From the NCBI GenBank assembly GCA_014523665.1, contig JAATVR010000093.1, positions 1 through 18,660 of the forward strand: 18,660 bases of DNA. Direction: 5' to 3'. Source of the stretch: Nitrososphaerales archaeon TH526 (GTDB lineage: Archaea > Thermoproteota > Nitrososphaeria > Nitrososphaerales > Nitrososphaeraceae). Each line of letters begins with the position of its first letter. The first letter of the stretch is position 1. This document shows positions 7,865-15,378 of the stretch, piece after piece. Both the position numbers and the translations under genes were made by a program. Below the pieces are notes generated by a model. The model saw nothing but the letters and a program-made list of their open reading frames with translations, ran no database searches and was not told where the DNA came from.

Positions 7865-8563
7865 ATGGCAGCGGCGACAACAACGGCAACAACTACAACT
7901 GAAACCACTACAGCCTCTACTAAAGGTGAAATTCCAAACTGGAGAGTTACAGGCGATTGGTTTGACGTTTGTAAGTGTAATATACCATGTCCTTGTGAGT
8001 TTGCCCAAACTCCAACGTATGGCGACTGCGAGGGTATTTTGGCTTATAATATCAAAAAAGGCAATTATGGTAAAATTCACCTTGATGACTTGAATGTTTT
8101 AGTTCTGTCATATTTCAAAGGTAATATCTGGGCAGGCGATGGCAAAACAAAAGTGGATCTTGCACTATTTTTTGACGAGAGAGCAAATGAACAGCAAAGA
8201 GAAGCACTGAATATGATTTTTAGTGGAAAGGCCGGTGGTTTTATGGCCGAGTTTGCAAAGCTTATAGGAGAAGTTCGGGGAATTGAATACGCTCCTATCA
8301 AGTTTGAGTTGGCAGATGATTTATCCTATTGGAGTGCAGAGATACCGGGAAAAGTTTTTGCAAAAGCTGAGGCATTAACTGGCCCTACGACCCCGCCTGG
8401 TAAACGCGTTCAAACTATTAACCCGCCTGGTAGTGAGGTAGGACCTGGAGGAGTTGCAACTTGGGGGATATCTCTTGCTGACGAAACCGATACAATAGGC
8501 TTCAAATGGAAAAGAAAAGGTAGATCAAGTAAGCATATTCCATTTGAATGGAGCGGACCATGA
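7865..8563 (+). CDS. DUF1326 family protein with Cys-rich motif
   Basis: 232 residues. A low-complexity Thr/Ala N-terminus (2-19) precedes the DUF1326 core. The core opens with the family hallmark GDWFDVCKCNIPCPCEF: Cys36, 38, 42 and 44, with Cys55 in YGDCEG, a CXCX3CXC cluster suited to binding a metal such as copper or zinc. No hydrophobic signal is present, so a cytoplasmic location is likely. The function of the family is not established to my knowledge. It is encoded 59 bp ahead of a DUF2182 membrane protein, a pairing I have met in other genomes, which suggests the two act together, by inference in metal handling. Only one in-frame ATG is near the N-terminus; the next Met is residue 117, after the motif, so the start is firm. 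Confidence 0.8.
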   Translation: MAAATTTATTTTETTTASTKGEIPNWRVTGDWFDVCKCNIPCPCEFAQTPTYGDCEGILAYNIKKGNYGKIHLDDLNVLVLSYFKGNIWAGDGKTKVDLALFFDERANEQQREALNMIFSGKAGGFMAEFAKLIGEVRGIEYAPIKFELADDLSYWSAEIPGKVFAKAEALTGPTTPPGKRVQTINPPGSEVGPGGVATWGISLADETDTIGFKWKRKGRSSKHIPFEWSGP

Positions 8564-8574
8564 AATCTACTAAC

Positions 8575-8604
8575 TTATATAGATGAACTTGAGTAATCGA
8601 CTCA
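8575..8604 (+). promoter_or_regulatory. TATA-like box and small inverted repeat before the DUF2182 gene
   Basis: CTTATATAG at about 8574-8582 would place a start near 8606, ahead of the ATG at 8623, so the second gene may have its own promoter. An inverted repeat TGAGT-aatcg-ACTCA (8590-8604) sits between the TATA box and the start, a possible operator. Confidence 0.35.
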
Positions 8605-8622
8605 CTACCCAATATTAGCATT

Positions 8623-9699
8623 ATGAAAAATACTCCATCTCTAATAATTATTATTGTAGTATCAATCTCTCTATTAGCCTGGTTTGTATCGATCTGGCAG
8701 TATGATACCATGATGTCTTCTATGATGTCATTTTATAGTCCAGCAGCATTATCATTGTTTGTAGTGATATGGACTGCGGGTATGGCTGCTATGATGTTCC
8801 CAGCTATAATACCAATGGTTCTTTTCTACAATAGACTCATTGATAGTAGTAAAGGTAGTAAGGATAATTTCCATTCTCATCATAGTAGTCAGATGTTATA
8901 TCATCGACAAGGTGATACTCACAGGGATATGGATAATAATGATAATAATGGCCCACCAAATACAATAAATCAGGGTCAAAATAAAGGTGGGAAGATCAAC
9001 AATCTAAGCTATCTCTTAAGACCCAAGACCTACTATGTGATAATTTTCATATTATCATATCTTGCGATCTGGGCAATTACAGGGATAGTACTCCTTATTG
9101 GATGGTCTTATGCCCTAGACATATTATTATTACAATTGGGAATAAACGATATTCAACAACAGCAACAGCAACATCAAAAGGAGCAGCTATCAGTAAATAC
9201 TATATATGGAATCTTACTGATCATATCTGGGATCTATCAATTTAGCCCGCTAAAATCTAGATGTCTTGGATATTGTGAATCTCCTCTTAGTTTCTTTATG
9301 AGAAGATGGAGAAAGGGAGGAACGGGTGCAGTGAAGATGGGAGCCTATCATGGGTTATATTGTCTCGGTTGCTGCTGGCCATATTTTTTACTTATGGTAG
9401 CACTAGGATGGATGAATATTTTCTGGATGGGATTGTTCGCTGCCATCATCTTTGCTGAAAAGATATGGGCTAAGGGTGGGCTCTGGATCGCTAGAATTAC
9501 TGGTATCTGCTTTATATCTATTGGAATCCTGTCTTTCACTGGAATGATATCACTTCCTTCTGATTCTATGAGTAGTACTAATGATAGTAACATGATGTCA
9601 ATGGATAAGTCAATGAATATGGATATGTCTTTCTCGCCAGCAGATAATATGATGCTTCATAACGATACAGATGAAACTAGTTCAAGTATGAATATGTAG
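8623..9699 (+). CDS. DUF2182 polytopic membrane protein, predicted metal-binding
   Basis: 358 residues with about six membrane segments (near 5-24, 38-60, 136-160, 193-207, 252-275, 285-305). Family features: YQFSPLK followed by Cys214 and Cys218, and MGAYHGLYCLGCCW (239-252) with His243, Cys247, Cys250 and Cys251 at the head of a membrane helix, a likely metal site. Two additions stand out. One is a loop (about 80-125) with five His (84, 86, 87, 94, 100). The other is a C-terminal tail (316-358) with 11 Met and one His in the style of MNMDMS, resembling Met-rich copper-binding tails. A Gln run (about 178-183) fills another loop. The adjacent DUF1326 gene and the Met/His/Cys load suggest copper or similar metal transfer in the membrane; this is inference, since the family has no proven role that I know of. 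Confidence 0.8.
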   Translation: MKNTPSLIIIIVVSISLLAWFVSIWQYDTMMSSMMSFYSPAALSLFVVIWTAGMAAMMFPAIIPMVLFYNRLIDSSKGSKDNFHSHHSSQMLYHRQGDTHRDMDNNDNNGPPNTINQGQNKGGKINNLSYLLRPKTYYVIIFILSYLAIWAITGIVLLIGWSYALDILLLQLGINDIQQQQQQHQKEQLSVNTIYGILLIISGIYQFSPLKSRCLGYCESPLSFFMRRWRKGGTGAVKMGAYHGLYCLGCCWPYFLLMVALGWMNIFWMGLFAAIIFAEKIWAKGGLWIARITGICFISIGILSFTGMISLPSDSMSSTNDSNMMSMDKSMNMDMSFSPADNMMLHNDTDETSSSMNM

Positions 9700-9838
9700 A
9701 CTCGAATAATGGTAGTAGTAGTAGCTGTAAACATCTCTTGATTCTCAATGTCAAAAGAGACTGAATTCCATGCTACGAGGAGGTTAATGAAATCCACCAA
9801 TCTACTGCTAGAAGACAGTTTCGCGGATTTTAGCGATT

Positions 9839-10288
9839 CTATTGAGCTGTTTTTAAAGGAAGAGAAAACTGAAAAGTTGCACCACTTCTCCCTTTATTAT
9901 TGTAGGCCCATATCTTGCCATTATGTGCTTCTATGATACTTTTTGATATAAACAATCCTAATCCCGTACCTGTCTTGAAATTAGTAGCAAGTCTTGTAAA
10001 TAATCTTGGCATTATCCCCAGATCTATTCCTCTTCCAGAATCTGTCACCGAAACAACCGCTATTGGACCAGACAATATAGAATAACTATTTTTGTCGCGT
10101 TCATCATTTTGATTGCTATTGTTAGAGCTATTATCATATTCAACTTGATATTCAAAACATGTAGTATTTTGATAGCTGTTCACAAATTTCACAGATATTA
10201 TTATCTCATCTGTTCTTCTTCCGTCTATTTCTGTTGCATCATCAATTGACTTTATTGCATTATTAATTAAATTTGAAATAACTTGATT
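9839..10288 (-). CDS. histidine kinase ATPase domain, 3' part of a frameshifted gene
   Basis: Continuation of the kinase encoded at 10267-11421, in another frame. It supplies the missing HATPase_c pieces: N-box VISNLINNAIKS just after the shift, a G1 region SVTDSGRGID, and GTGLGLFISKSIIEAHNGKIW to the end. It has no credible start of its own; the first GTG (10192) lies inside the domain after the N-box. A Ser/Asn-rich insert (about 20-40 residues after that GTG) lies between N- and G1-boxes. Unless the shift is a sequencing error or is bypassed during translation, this part is not made and the kinase is inactive. The gene ends convergently with the DUF2182 gene. Confidence 0.75.
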   Translation of the reverse strand, partial: NQVISNLINNAIKSIDDATEIDGRRTDEIIISVKFVNSYQNTTCFEYQVEYDNSSNNSNQNDERDKNSYSILSGPIAVVSVTDSGRGIDLGIMPRLFTRLATNFKTGTGLGLFISKSIIEAHNGKIWAYNNKGRSGATFQFSLPLKTAQ

Positions 10289-11421
10289 CTTTCCTTGTCA
10301 GCTTCAATTTCAACAACTTTTCCAGATCCACATCTTAATTGCAAAGTGTCTATTTCTGCATCACCCTCATCAACATCTGCTGCAGTAGCAGATTGTTGAT
10401 TGTAATATCTTAACTCTATCTTAGAGATGGAATGTTCTTGTTGATGATTATAATGATATGCAAGTTGTCTTTTGAAATCAGAAACTGCATCATATAATAA
10501 TTTGTCAAGATCAAAAATCTCTTTTCTTAGCTTTAGTTTATTATTTTCTATCTTAGTTAAATCAAGTAAGTCTTCTGCTAGCTTGCTCAGCTTTTCAGCA
10601 TTTCTCATTATTGTGTCTAATGATTCTTCTTCTTTTCCCACGAGCGATTCTTTTTCATATTTCAAGAGATATGATAAACCTAATATAGGTTGAATTGGCG
10701 CACGCAATTCGTGTGCAGCTACACTGATGAACTCTTTGTACTTTTTATCTTTCGTTATCAGTTTCTCATTTATTTTTTTTATCTGTTGATATAGTCCAGC
10801 TTGGGTCCACAAATTCTCAAAAATAGAAATATAAGGAAATATCCTAGAGACATCAGTCGAGTGTGTGGAAAAACCTGCCGCTGCTTCGAATGACTCTTCA
10901 TTGTCATCTTCTAATTCTGTCACGAGTGAAGTACTCTGATCAATTACTAGTATCATTGCTCTAGTCCCGGAGATCTCTTGAATGTATCTGATCGATTCAA
11001 TGTTATTATTATTCTCGTTATCGGTACTAATCTTATGAGTCGCCTGTAGCAAGTATGGTTTCTGTTCAACGAACTTCTCGATTAGCGGGTGAAGGGGTAC
11101 CAATACCCTTACTCTGACATTGCGCTGTATCACGGCATCAGTTAATGCCTTGATAGCTCCAATCTTTTCATACCTGAGAAATGAATTAGCAGTAGGAAAA
11201 AAAAGCAAAATTTCTTCTTTAGCTGAGACTATGCTATCCAGGTGTAACTGTCGTGATTTATTAGAATCCTTGATATCTTCAATTCTATTTAGTTCCTTAC
11301 TAGTTTCTATTTCAATATTTTTCTGGTTAGTCAGCGTTGAACCATCAAATCGAATCTTTGAAACCTTTTGAAATTTAATATTGTGAATACTATTAGTTGT
11401 CAATGCATTGACCTTGTTCAT
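10267..11421 (-). CDS. sensor histidine kinase, sensor and HisKA part (frameshifted)
   Basis: 384 residues up to the premature stop. Residues about 55-212 form a cytoplasmic sensor region containing LLFFPTANSFLRYEKIG, VRVRVLVP and ISIFENLWTQAGLYQQIKKIN, a layout I associate with thaumarchaeal sensor kinases. Next comes a HisKA domain with phosphoacceptor His237 in AAHELRAP and the helix NAEKLSKLAEDLLDLTKIE. No transmembrane segment is visible. The frame breaks at about 10284-10288: GAAAGAATCAAGTT should read ERI-(x)-QV, so one base (or four) is missing between the Ile and Gln codons, and the HATPase domain continues in the frame covered by 9839-10288. Treat both pieces as one gene, probably a pseudogene. 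No response regulator lies next to it. The 82-aa frame upstream is in the same frame, separated by one TGA and 15 bp. Confidence 0.8.
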   Translation of the reverse strand: MNKVNALTTNSIHNIKFQKVSKIRFDGSTLTNQKNIEIETSKELNRIEDIKDSNKSRQLHLDSIVSAKEEILLFFPTANSFLRYEKIGAIKALTDAVIQRNVRVRVLVPLHPLIEKFVEQKPYLLQATHKISTDNENNNNIESIRYIQEISGTRAMILVIDQSTSLVTELEDDNEESFEAAAGFSTHSTDVSRIFPYISIFENLWTQAGLYQQIKKINEKLITKDKKYKEFISVAAHELRAPIQPILGLSYLLKYEKESLVGKEEESLDTIMRNAEKLSKLAEDLLDLTKIENNKLKLRKEIFDLDKLLYDAVSDFKRQLAYHYNHQQEHSISKIELRYYNQQSATAADVDEGDAEIDTLQLRCGSGKVVEIEADKERIKLFQI

Positions 11422-11436
11422 TATGCAAAATGTCTG

Positions 11437-11685
11437 TCAATTATTGCTAATATTTTGGTAAGTTCTATGAGAATAATATCTTATCAATATTTCATTATTT
11501 TGAGTATTTTCACATGTAAAGGTTGCATCGTGTATATTAATATCGTTATCTAACACCGTTATCGCCAGTTCTTCAGTTTGATTCAGTTGACTAAGCTCTT
11601 TGATAATGAGAACTTGATTTTCTGGACTCGCACTTGGAAGAAAGAGTTTCGTCTGATCTCGTTTCGACATAACGATAGTTATCAA
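11437..11685 (-). CDS. 82-aa hypothetical protein in frame with the kinase
   Basis: An unrecognised, soluble protein with no membrane segment. Met6 (MSKRDQTK, 11670) is an equally good start. The middle (ENQVLIIKELSQLNQTEELAI) looks helical and the rest beta-like. The stop TGA (11437-11439) lies 15 bp ahead of the kinase ATG and both are in the same frame. So this is either a small gene co-transcribed with the kinase or the N-terminal extension of the kinase cut off by a nonsense codon. The kinase's second lesion makes the latter possible. I cannot assign a function. Confidence 0.45.
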   Translation of the reverse strand: MITIVMSKRDQTKLFLPSASPENQVLIIKELSQLNQTEELAITVLDNDINIHDATFTCENTQNNEILIRYYSHRTYQNISNN

Positions 11686-11699
11686 AACTGGCTATTATA

Positions 11700-11972
11700 T
11701 CTCAGCTGACCCCAAAGTGGGGGAGAGTGGCTGAGCAATAATCTGTAAAAGAATTCCCTACAGTAAAAGTAATGGTGCCAGACACAACCATAATAGTAGA
11801 TCCGAAATATTGGTATATCTCTGATAATACGGAAGATAACACTGTTCCCTACTGCTAGGTCTGTAGTATTAGCAAAGTTATTGAGCGAGCAAACAGTCCC
11901 AGGTATGAACCTGATAGACCATGCTCTTGTCAACTTGAATAGTTGAGCTAGACTAGTAGTTATAGGGTGCAT
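11700..11972 (-). pseudogene. possible decayed gene, beta-rich, unknown
   Basis: From an ATG at 11972 a frame reads plausibly up to about 11820 (TTDLAVGNSVIFRIIRDI). After one frame change near 11800-11810 a second frame continues plausibly (TIMVVSGTITFTVGNSFT) to a stop near 11706. Alternating hydrophobic residues suggest a beta-sheet surface or structural protein. The unbroken 96-codon frame ends in an aromatic-rich, unlikely stretch. The family is not recognised; this is a tentative reading. Confidence 0.25.
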
Positions 11973-12059
11973 TTATGAAGAATTCAAACCTGCACGAATA
12001 GATCAGCAATAGACGAAGAATAGCCTTATCTATTTTCCCTAGATAATATAAAACTGGAA

Positions 12060-12305
12060 ATGAATAAGAGCATACTTGTGGTAACGGTTGTAGTGGCAGT
12101 CATTACTATGGCAATGATAATGTCAACAGTAGTAACGTCTGACGTACTAGCAAAGAGCAGTAAAAAGTCTAGTGCATCGGCATCGGCTTCCGCAGGTCAT
12201 GGGTCAGCGGTAGCAGTAGCAAGCAGCGGTAGTCATGGAGGCGGTGGCGGCGGTTGCGGTAGCAGTTGTGGCGGTCATGGCGGTCATGGCGGCGGAGAAC
12301 ATTAA
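12060..12305 (+). CDS. small exported Gly/His/Cys-rich protein
   Basis: 81 residues. A clear signal peptide or anchor (hydrophobic 5-27, VLA-KS near residue 31) is followed by a Ser/Ala/Lys linker (32-45). The low-complexity tail (46-81) is rich in Gly, with two Cys in GGCGSSCGG and five His, mostly in a repeated GGH pattern. No known domain. The tail could bind metal ions (Cys pair plus His) or attach to the surface layer; this is inference from composition. The gene is more GC-rich at its 3' end than the surroundings because of GGC/GGT Gly codons. An AT-rich TATATAAA-like stretch lies directly before the ATG but too close to act as its TATA box with standard spacing, so either a weaker box upstream is used or translation begins at Met17-21. 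A good terminator follows. Confidence 0.6.
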   Translation: MNKSILVVTVVVAVITMAMIMSTVVTSDVLAKSSKKSSASASASAGHGSAVAVASSGSHGGGGGGCGSSCGGHGGHGGGEH

Positions 12306-12331
12306 CCCTAACAAACGGCCAAATGAAAAAT

Positions 12332-12368
12332 GGTGGGAATTAAGAAACAGAACCCACCCTAATTTTTT
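12332..12368 (+). terminator. intrinsic-type terminator after the Gly/His-rich gene
   Basis: Stem GGTGGG (12332-12337) with CCCACC (12353-12358), a 15-base loop, then a six-T run at 12363-12368. It lies 26 bp after the stop codon at 12305. Confidence 0.6.
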
Positions 12369-12425
12369 AAATTAAGTAAAATGGCTTAGTATATTATTAG
12401 ACTGCAGAAGTATCTATTTCTCTTT

Positions 12426-12653
12426 CTACGACATTACCACTGACTTTTGTTCTAATAAAGAGTCTGTCGGTGTTTTTATAGTAATACTAGTTCCTGAATC
12501 AGATTTTATTGTAGTTAGTGATGTGCGCATAGAAAATGCGGATTTATTTCTCAATACCAAACCTGCAGGGACATCCTAAATACATCAAGCAAGTCGTAAT
12601 GACTTTGTTGCCTCCTTATCAAGGCTGCTTTCTCCGTTCTCTACGACAGTCCT
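12426..12653 (-). pseudogene. coding-like fragment with two in-frame stops
   Basis: One minus-strand frame reads as a credible hydrophilic protein (VENGESSLDKEATKSLRLA, then LRNKSAFSMRTSLTTIKS and TDSLLEQKSVV). It is interrupted by TGA and TAG nine bases apart (12585-12587 and 12576-12578) and has no proper start. The opposite strand is also open here but gives a bulky hydrophobic sequence, as expected for the antisense of a Ser/Thr/Lys-rich gene. The family is not recognised. Confidence 0.3.
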
Positions 12654-12708
12654 TTACGAAATGGTCAATTTAGAATGTCTAGGGTGAATCGCAACCAGTC
12701 CATTCTAG

Positions 12709-12891
12709 TATTCAAGCATTTCTTTGCAGTCCGCAGCAGCCACATATCTGACAGGAAATCATACAGAAATCTCGCAAATGGTAGCAGATATTCCCCAAGA
12801 AGAGGACGTACCACAAGAATCTGAAGAACCAATGGAGAAAGAACCAGAGGAAGAGCAAGAGAAAGAGGATTTACAAGAAGATGATGATTAA
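12709..12891 (+). other. open frame with highly acidic C-terminus, possible gene relic
   Basis: Frame open from a TAG at 12706 to the TAA at 12889-12891. The first ATG (12778) gives 37 residues ending in a Glu/Asp/Gln/Pro tail (PQEEDVPQESEEPMEKEP and on to DDD). Such acidic tails occur at the ends of thaumarchaeal proteins, so this may be the 3' end of a decayed gene whose front is lost. The 90-codon minus-strand frame over the same bases is its antisense shadow. Confidence 0.3.
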
Positions 12892-13037
12892 GGTAAAATG
12901 TGACGTAAAACGGATGCAGAAAGGTTAAAAATATCAAGAATTACAATAATACTACTTCATTCATTTTATTATGTATGGAGAAAAGCACTAGATTCCTATC
13001 TCTGGGGTATAGCTAGATACCTGCCTTAATGGTCTAG

Positions 13038-13410
13038 TTATGTCCCACTGGCTGCTTGAGCAAGGGACCAGAGGTCATATATGATGTACAGAAGGGAGAG
13101 GGGGTAGATTGTATCCACAGCTAATAGGTTTTCATCCTTCAACAGCCTCTCTCCTGGTTTAAATAATTCTATGATCTGTTCTCCAGTTGGTTTATTTTTA
13201 TCATTAAATCATGAATTACGTATGCCGTGTCACCTGCTTGTATATGATCAGCATTTAGATGCCCAGCCAAGGTTTTTGGAAAGGTATATTCAGTCGGTAC
13301 GAAGAGCTATGGGAGCTAACTCTAGCTTGGCAAGTAATATTTCAGAGTATGCTAAGTGACAGGATAGTCCTTAGACGGTCCACCGAATAATACTTACGTT
13401 TTGTGTGCAT
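13038..13410 (-). pseudogene. multiply frameshifted gene remnant, unknown family
   Basis: Four overlapping minus-strand frames read as consecutive parts of one protein. It starts at ATG 13410 (MHTKRKYYSVDRLRTILSL), continues at about 13370-13290 (LAYSEILLAKLELAPIALRT), then 13306-13171 (FPKTLAGHLNADHIQAGDTA and VIHDLMIKINQ), then 13208-13038 (PTGEQIIELFKPGERLLKDE, VDTIYPLSLLYIIYDLWSLA) to a TAA. Each overlap (13342-13370, 13290-13306, 13171-13208) is where a single indel would restore the frame. Base composition is gene-like, richer in GC than true gaps. A plus-strand frame (13171-13359) is the antisense shadow. I do not recognise the family; three lesions are needed, so this is a reconstruction, not a fact. 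Confidence 0.4.
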
Positions 13411-13460
13411 CAATCTGCATATGTTTGACTGGCTTGAATGATATGGGAATACTTACGAGA

Positions 13461-13495
13461 AGTAAACAGCATTGCCTCAGACTATTATATAGGAA
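13461..13495 (+). promoter_or_regulatory. copy of the cbiE promoter block (copy A)
   Basis: 35 bases matching 15508-15542 at 30 positions with no gap, including the identical TATA segment TTATATAGGAA at its end. No intact gene follows on the plus strand, only a 16-codon frame from ATG 13507. It may be a duplicated promoter left in the decayed region, or drive an unrecognised RNA. Confidence 0.5.
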
Positions 13496-13528
13496 GTAGA
13501 TACCACATGATTGCAAAAGCTAAATCAT

Positions 13529-13803
13529 TCAAGATACAAATAAGACGTGAGCAATGAATATCAAACTTATTTGTTGTTGGACTTGCCAATAGTATCTATT
13601 CACTTCGTCCCTGTTCATGGTATCGATTATTTCCTCAATTACTTTTTCTAAGTATTGTTTGGCTTCAGAAAGAATAACTCTACTCCTAATCTATTCATTT
13701 TATCAGCGTATTCTGTAATCAAATAGTCCTATCACCAATACTCTATTTTCGTCCCAGAAGCCCTACTAGGGGTAATAGCAAAAACATTAGCGCCTAACGA
13801 CGG
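13529..13803 (-). pseudogene. decayed gene fragment, helical C-terminal part
   Basis: Reading down the minus strand, one frame gives SLGANVFAITPSRASGTKIE, hits TGA-TAG (13729-13734), then continues DYLITEYADKMNRLGVE. After a shift near 13670-13690 a second frame gives VILSEAKQYLEKVIEEIIDT and VNRYYWQVQQQISLI to a stop at 13529-13531. The helical, charged pattern looks like real protein. It has no start and no recognised family. It lies just downstream of the permease gene on the same strand. Confidence 0.35.
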
Positions 13804-13911
13804 TCAGATACTTCTCTATTGTTGAGAAGCCAATTCATTTCTGAATGATTTCTTGAGCCAAATTGGTGTAATTATTGTAGTAAGAACAACCATGATTAGA
13901 TCATGTGTTCG

Positions 13912-15288
13912 TCATATGTAAGAGATAAGCAAAATAAACATGTAGTAAATTATGACATTAACCAAGGTTACTATAGAACCTATCTTCAGGAATTCAATAT
14001 ATCCAAATGACTTGAACCCTCTTGATTCGGCTGCTCCTATGATAATTATATTACTTGCAGCTCCAAGAATTGTGAGATTTCCAGCAATTGTGCTTGCAGC
14101 AGCAAGCATCATCCATTCATATATGTCATCTCCTACAAAGCCGTTATCTATCATAACCAGATTGTATAATGCAACAAATGGGACGTTACCTAATAATTGA
14201 CTAATCGATATGCTTATGGATGCGATTATTGCATTGTTGCCTGCTAAGTTACTACTTGGTACTGGATTAGGGATATAGGATAAAATCTCGGATATCAGAC
14301 CAGATGTCCACAGGCCTGTAGTAAAGACAAACATCGCAGCAAAGAAAATTAGTATTGAATAGTCAATACTTTTTATTAATTCAGTCCGTTCCTTGCTTAT
14401 TGCGTACAATATCGTTGCTCCCATTATGGTGATGATACTTATGCTAAATCCTCCCTCTGTAATAATACCAAAAAACCGAAGGGTTTCGACAATGATGAAG
14501 CCAGAAATCACAATAAGCAAGACGATAACAGAAATTTTCGCTAGAGTTGGATTTGTAATCGTTGTGTGCATAGTGTTACTCATTACAATTTGGGATTTTG
14601 TATTATCATCATTGGAACTTTTCTTGTTCTCCCCTGGCAGATTCATCATCATCAGATTGTACCGCATCTGCAATAATTCGCTTCTAAAATATACTCTCAG
14701 GATTAAATACGTTAGTAGAAGGTTTATGATGGTTGGAATCGCTAAGATTGTTAGAAATGTCATGAAGGGCAGCTGTATTCCACTTTGGATTGCAATCAAG
14801 AGATTCTGAGGATTACCTATTGGAGTCATAACACTGCCAATAGTGATTCCATATGCAAGTCCAATTAATAGCACGATAGGAATTGGTTTAACAGATCTCA
14901 TAACATAAATCACCAGTGGCACACCCAATATAGCAAGAGTATCATTCACAAGAAATGCAGATAATATACCTAATCCAACTACAAATACCAGCAGTAAATA
15001 ACTAGGGTTGCCCTTAGTTCTTGAGACCATCTTTATTGCTATTACACCTAAAATTCCCGATTTCTCCAGAGCAGACACGATACTGAACATACCGAAGAGA
15101 AATAGTATGATATCTAGGTTAATTGCTTCAAAAGCAGATTCTACACTTATCACCTGAAAGAGCACCATCAATAGTGCCCCAACTGTCATTGATGTCCATA
15201 TGGGAATATTGCCAAACCTTCTTTGTATAATTAGTACATAGACCAATACTAGAATTCCTAGGGACATGTATGCGCTTATTGCCAACAA
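13912..15288 (-). CDS. ArsB/NhaD/CitM-type (ion transporter superfamily) permease
   Basis: 458 residues with about 11-12 membrane segments in two inverted halves separated by a hydrophilic, Asn/Lys/Ser-rich loop (about 205-248). Each half carries the re-entrant Asn-Pro/Asn-rich motifs of this superfamily: FLVNDTLAILGVP (112-124) and TPIGNPQN (155-162) in the first; QLLGNVPFVALY (364-375) and AGNLTILGAASN (402-413) in the second. Such proteins move anions (arsenite, citrate, dicarboxylates) or exchange Na+ for H+; sequence alone does not decide, and no arsenic genes are adjacent. The frame opens with TTG codons at 15288; ATG at residue 8 (15267) is an alternative start that still precedes the first membrane segment. 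A TATA box lies about 60 bp upstream of the TTG, flanked by a 16-bp direct repeat. Confidence 0.85.
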   Translation of the reverse strand: MLAISAYMSLGILVLVYVLIIQRRFGNIPIWTSMTVGALLMVLFQVISVESAFEAINLDIILFLFGMFSIVSALEKSGILGVIAIKMVSRTKGNPSYLLLVFVVGLGILSAFLVNDTLAILGVPLVIYVMRSVKPIPIVLLIGLAYGITIGSVMTPIGNPQNLLIAIQSGIQLPFMTFLTILAIPTIINLLLTYLILRVYFRSELLQMRYNLMMMNLPGENKKSSNDDNTKSQIVMSNTMHTTITNPTLAKISVIVLLIVISGFIIVETLRFFGIITEGGFSISIITIMGATILYAISKERTELIKSIDYSILIFFAAMFVFTTGLWTSGLISEILSYIPNPVPSSNLAGNNAIIASISISISQLLGNVPFVALYNLVMIDNGFVGDDIYEWMMLAAASTIAGNLTILGAASNIIIIGAAESRGFKSFGYIEFLKIGSIVTLVNVIIYYMFILLISYI

Positions 15289-15303
15289 TCTTTAGATGTC
15301 TAT

Positions 15304-15378
15304 GATAAAAGGTCGAAATCGATAATAGATAACTGTTGCTAAAATAATTTATAACCAATATCGATAAAATGTCGAAAT
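15304..15378 (-). promoter_or_regulatory. permease promoter with 16-bp direct repeats flanking the TATA box
   Basis: GATAAAAGGTCGAAAT (15304-15319) and GATAAAATGTCGAAAT (15363-15378) match at 15 of 16 bases. On the minus strand the TATA box TTATAAAT lies between them (15347-15354), giving a predicted start near 15324. One copy sits just upstream of the TATA/BRE, the other near the transcription start, an arrangement typical of paired operators. Confidence 0.5.

Noticed and set aside
9748..9936. 62-codon plus-strand frame
   Set aside because: Its second half overlaps the antisense of the kinase ATPase domain, and no promoter is visible. The first 30 residues could be a tiny gene but nothing supports it.
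12665..12937. 90-codon hydrophobic minus-strand frame
   Set aside because: Antisense of the Glu/Asp-rich plus-strand frame; the Leu/Phe richness is explained by that.
13171..13359. 62-codon plus-strand frame containing HELR
   Set aside because: HELR resembles a kinase H-box only by chance. The minus strand reads better as a decayed gene over the same bases.
14393..14809. 138-codon plus-strand frame
   Set aside because: Antisense shadow of the permease gene, whose family motifs are unmistakable.
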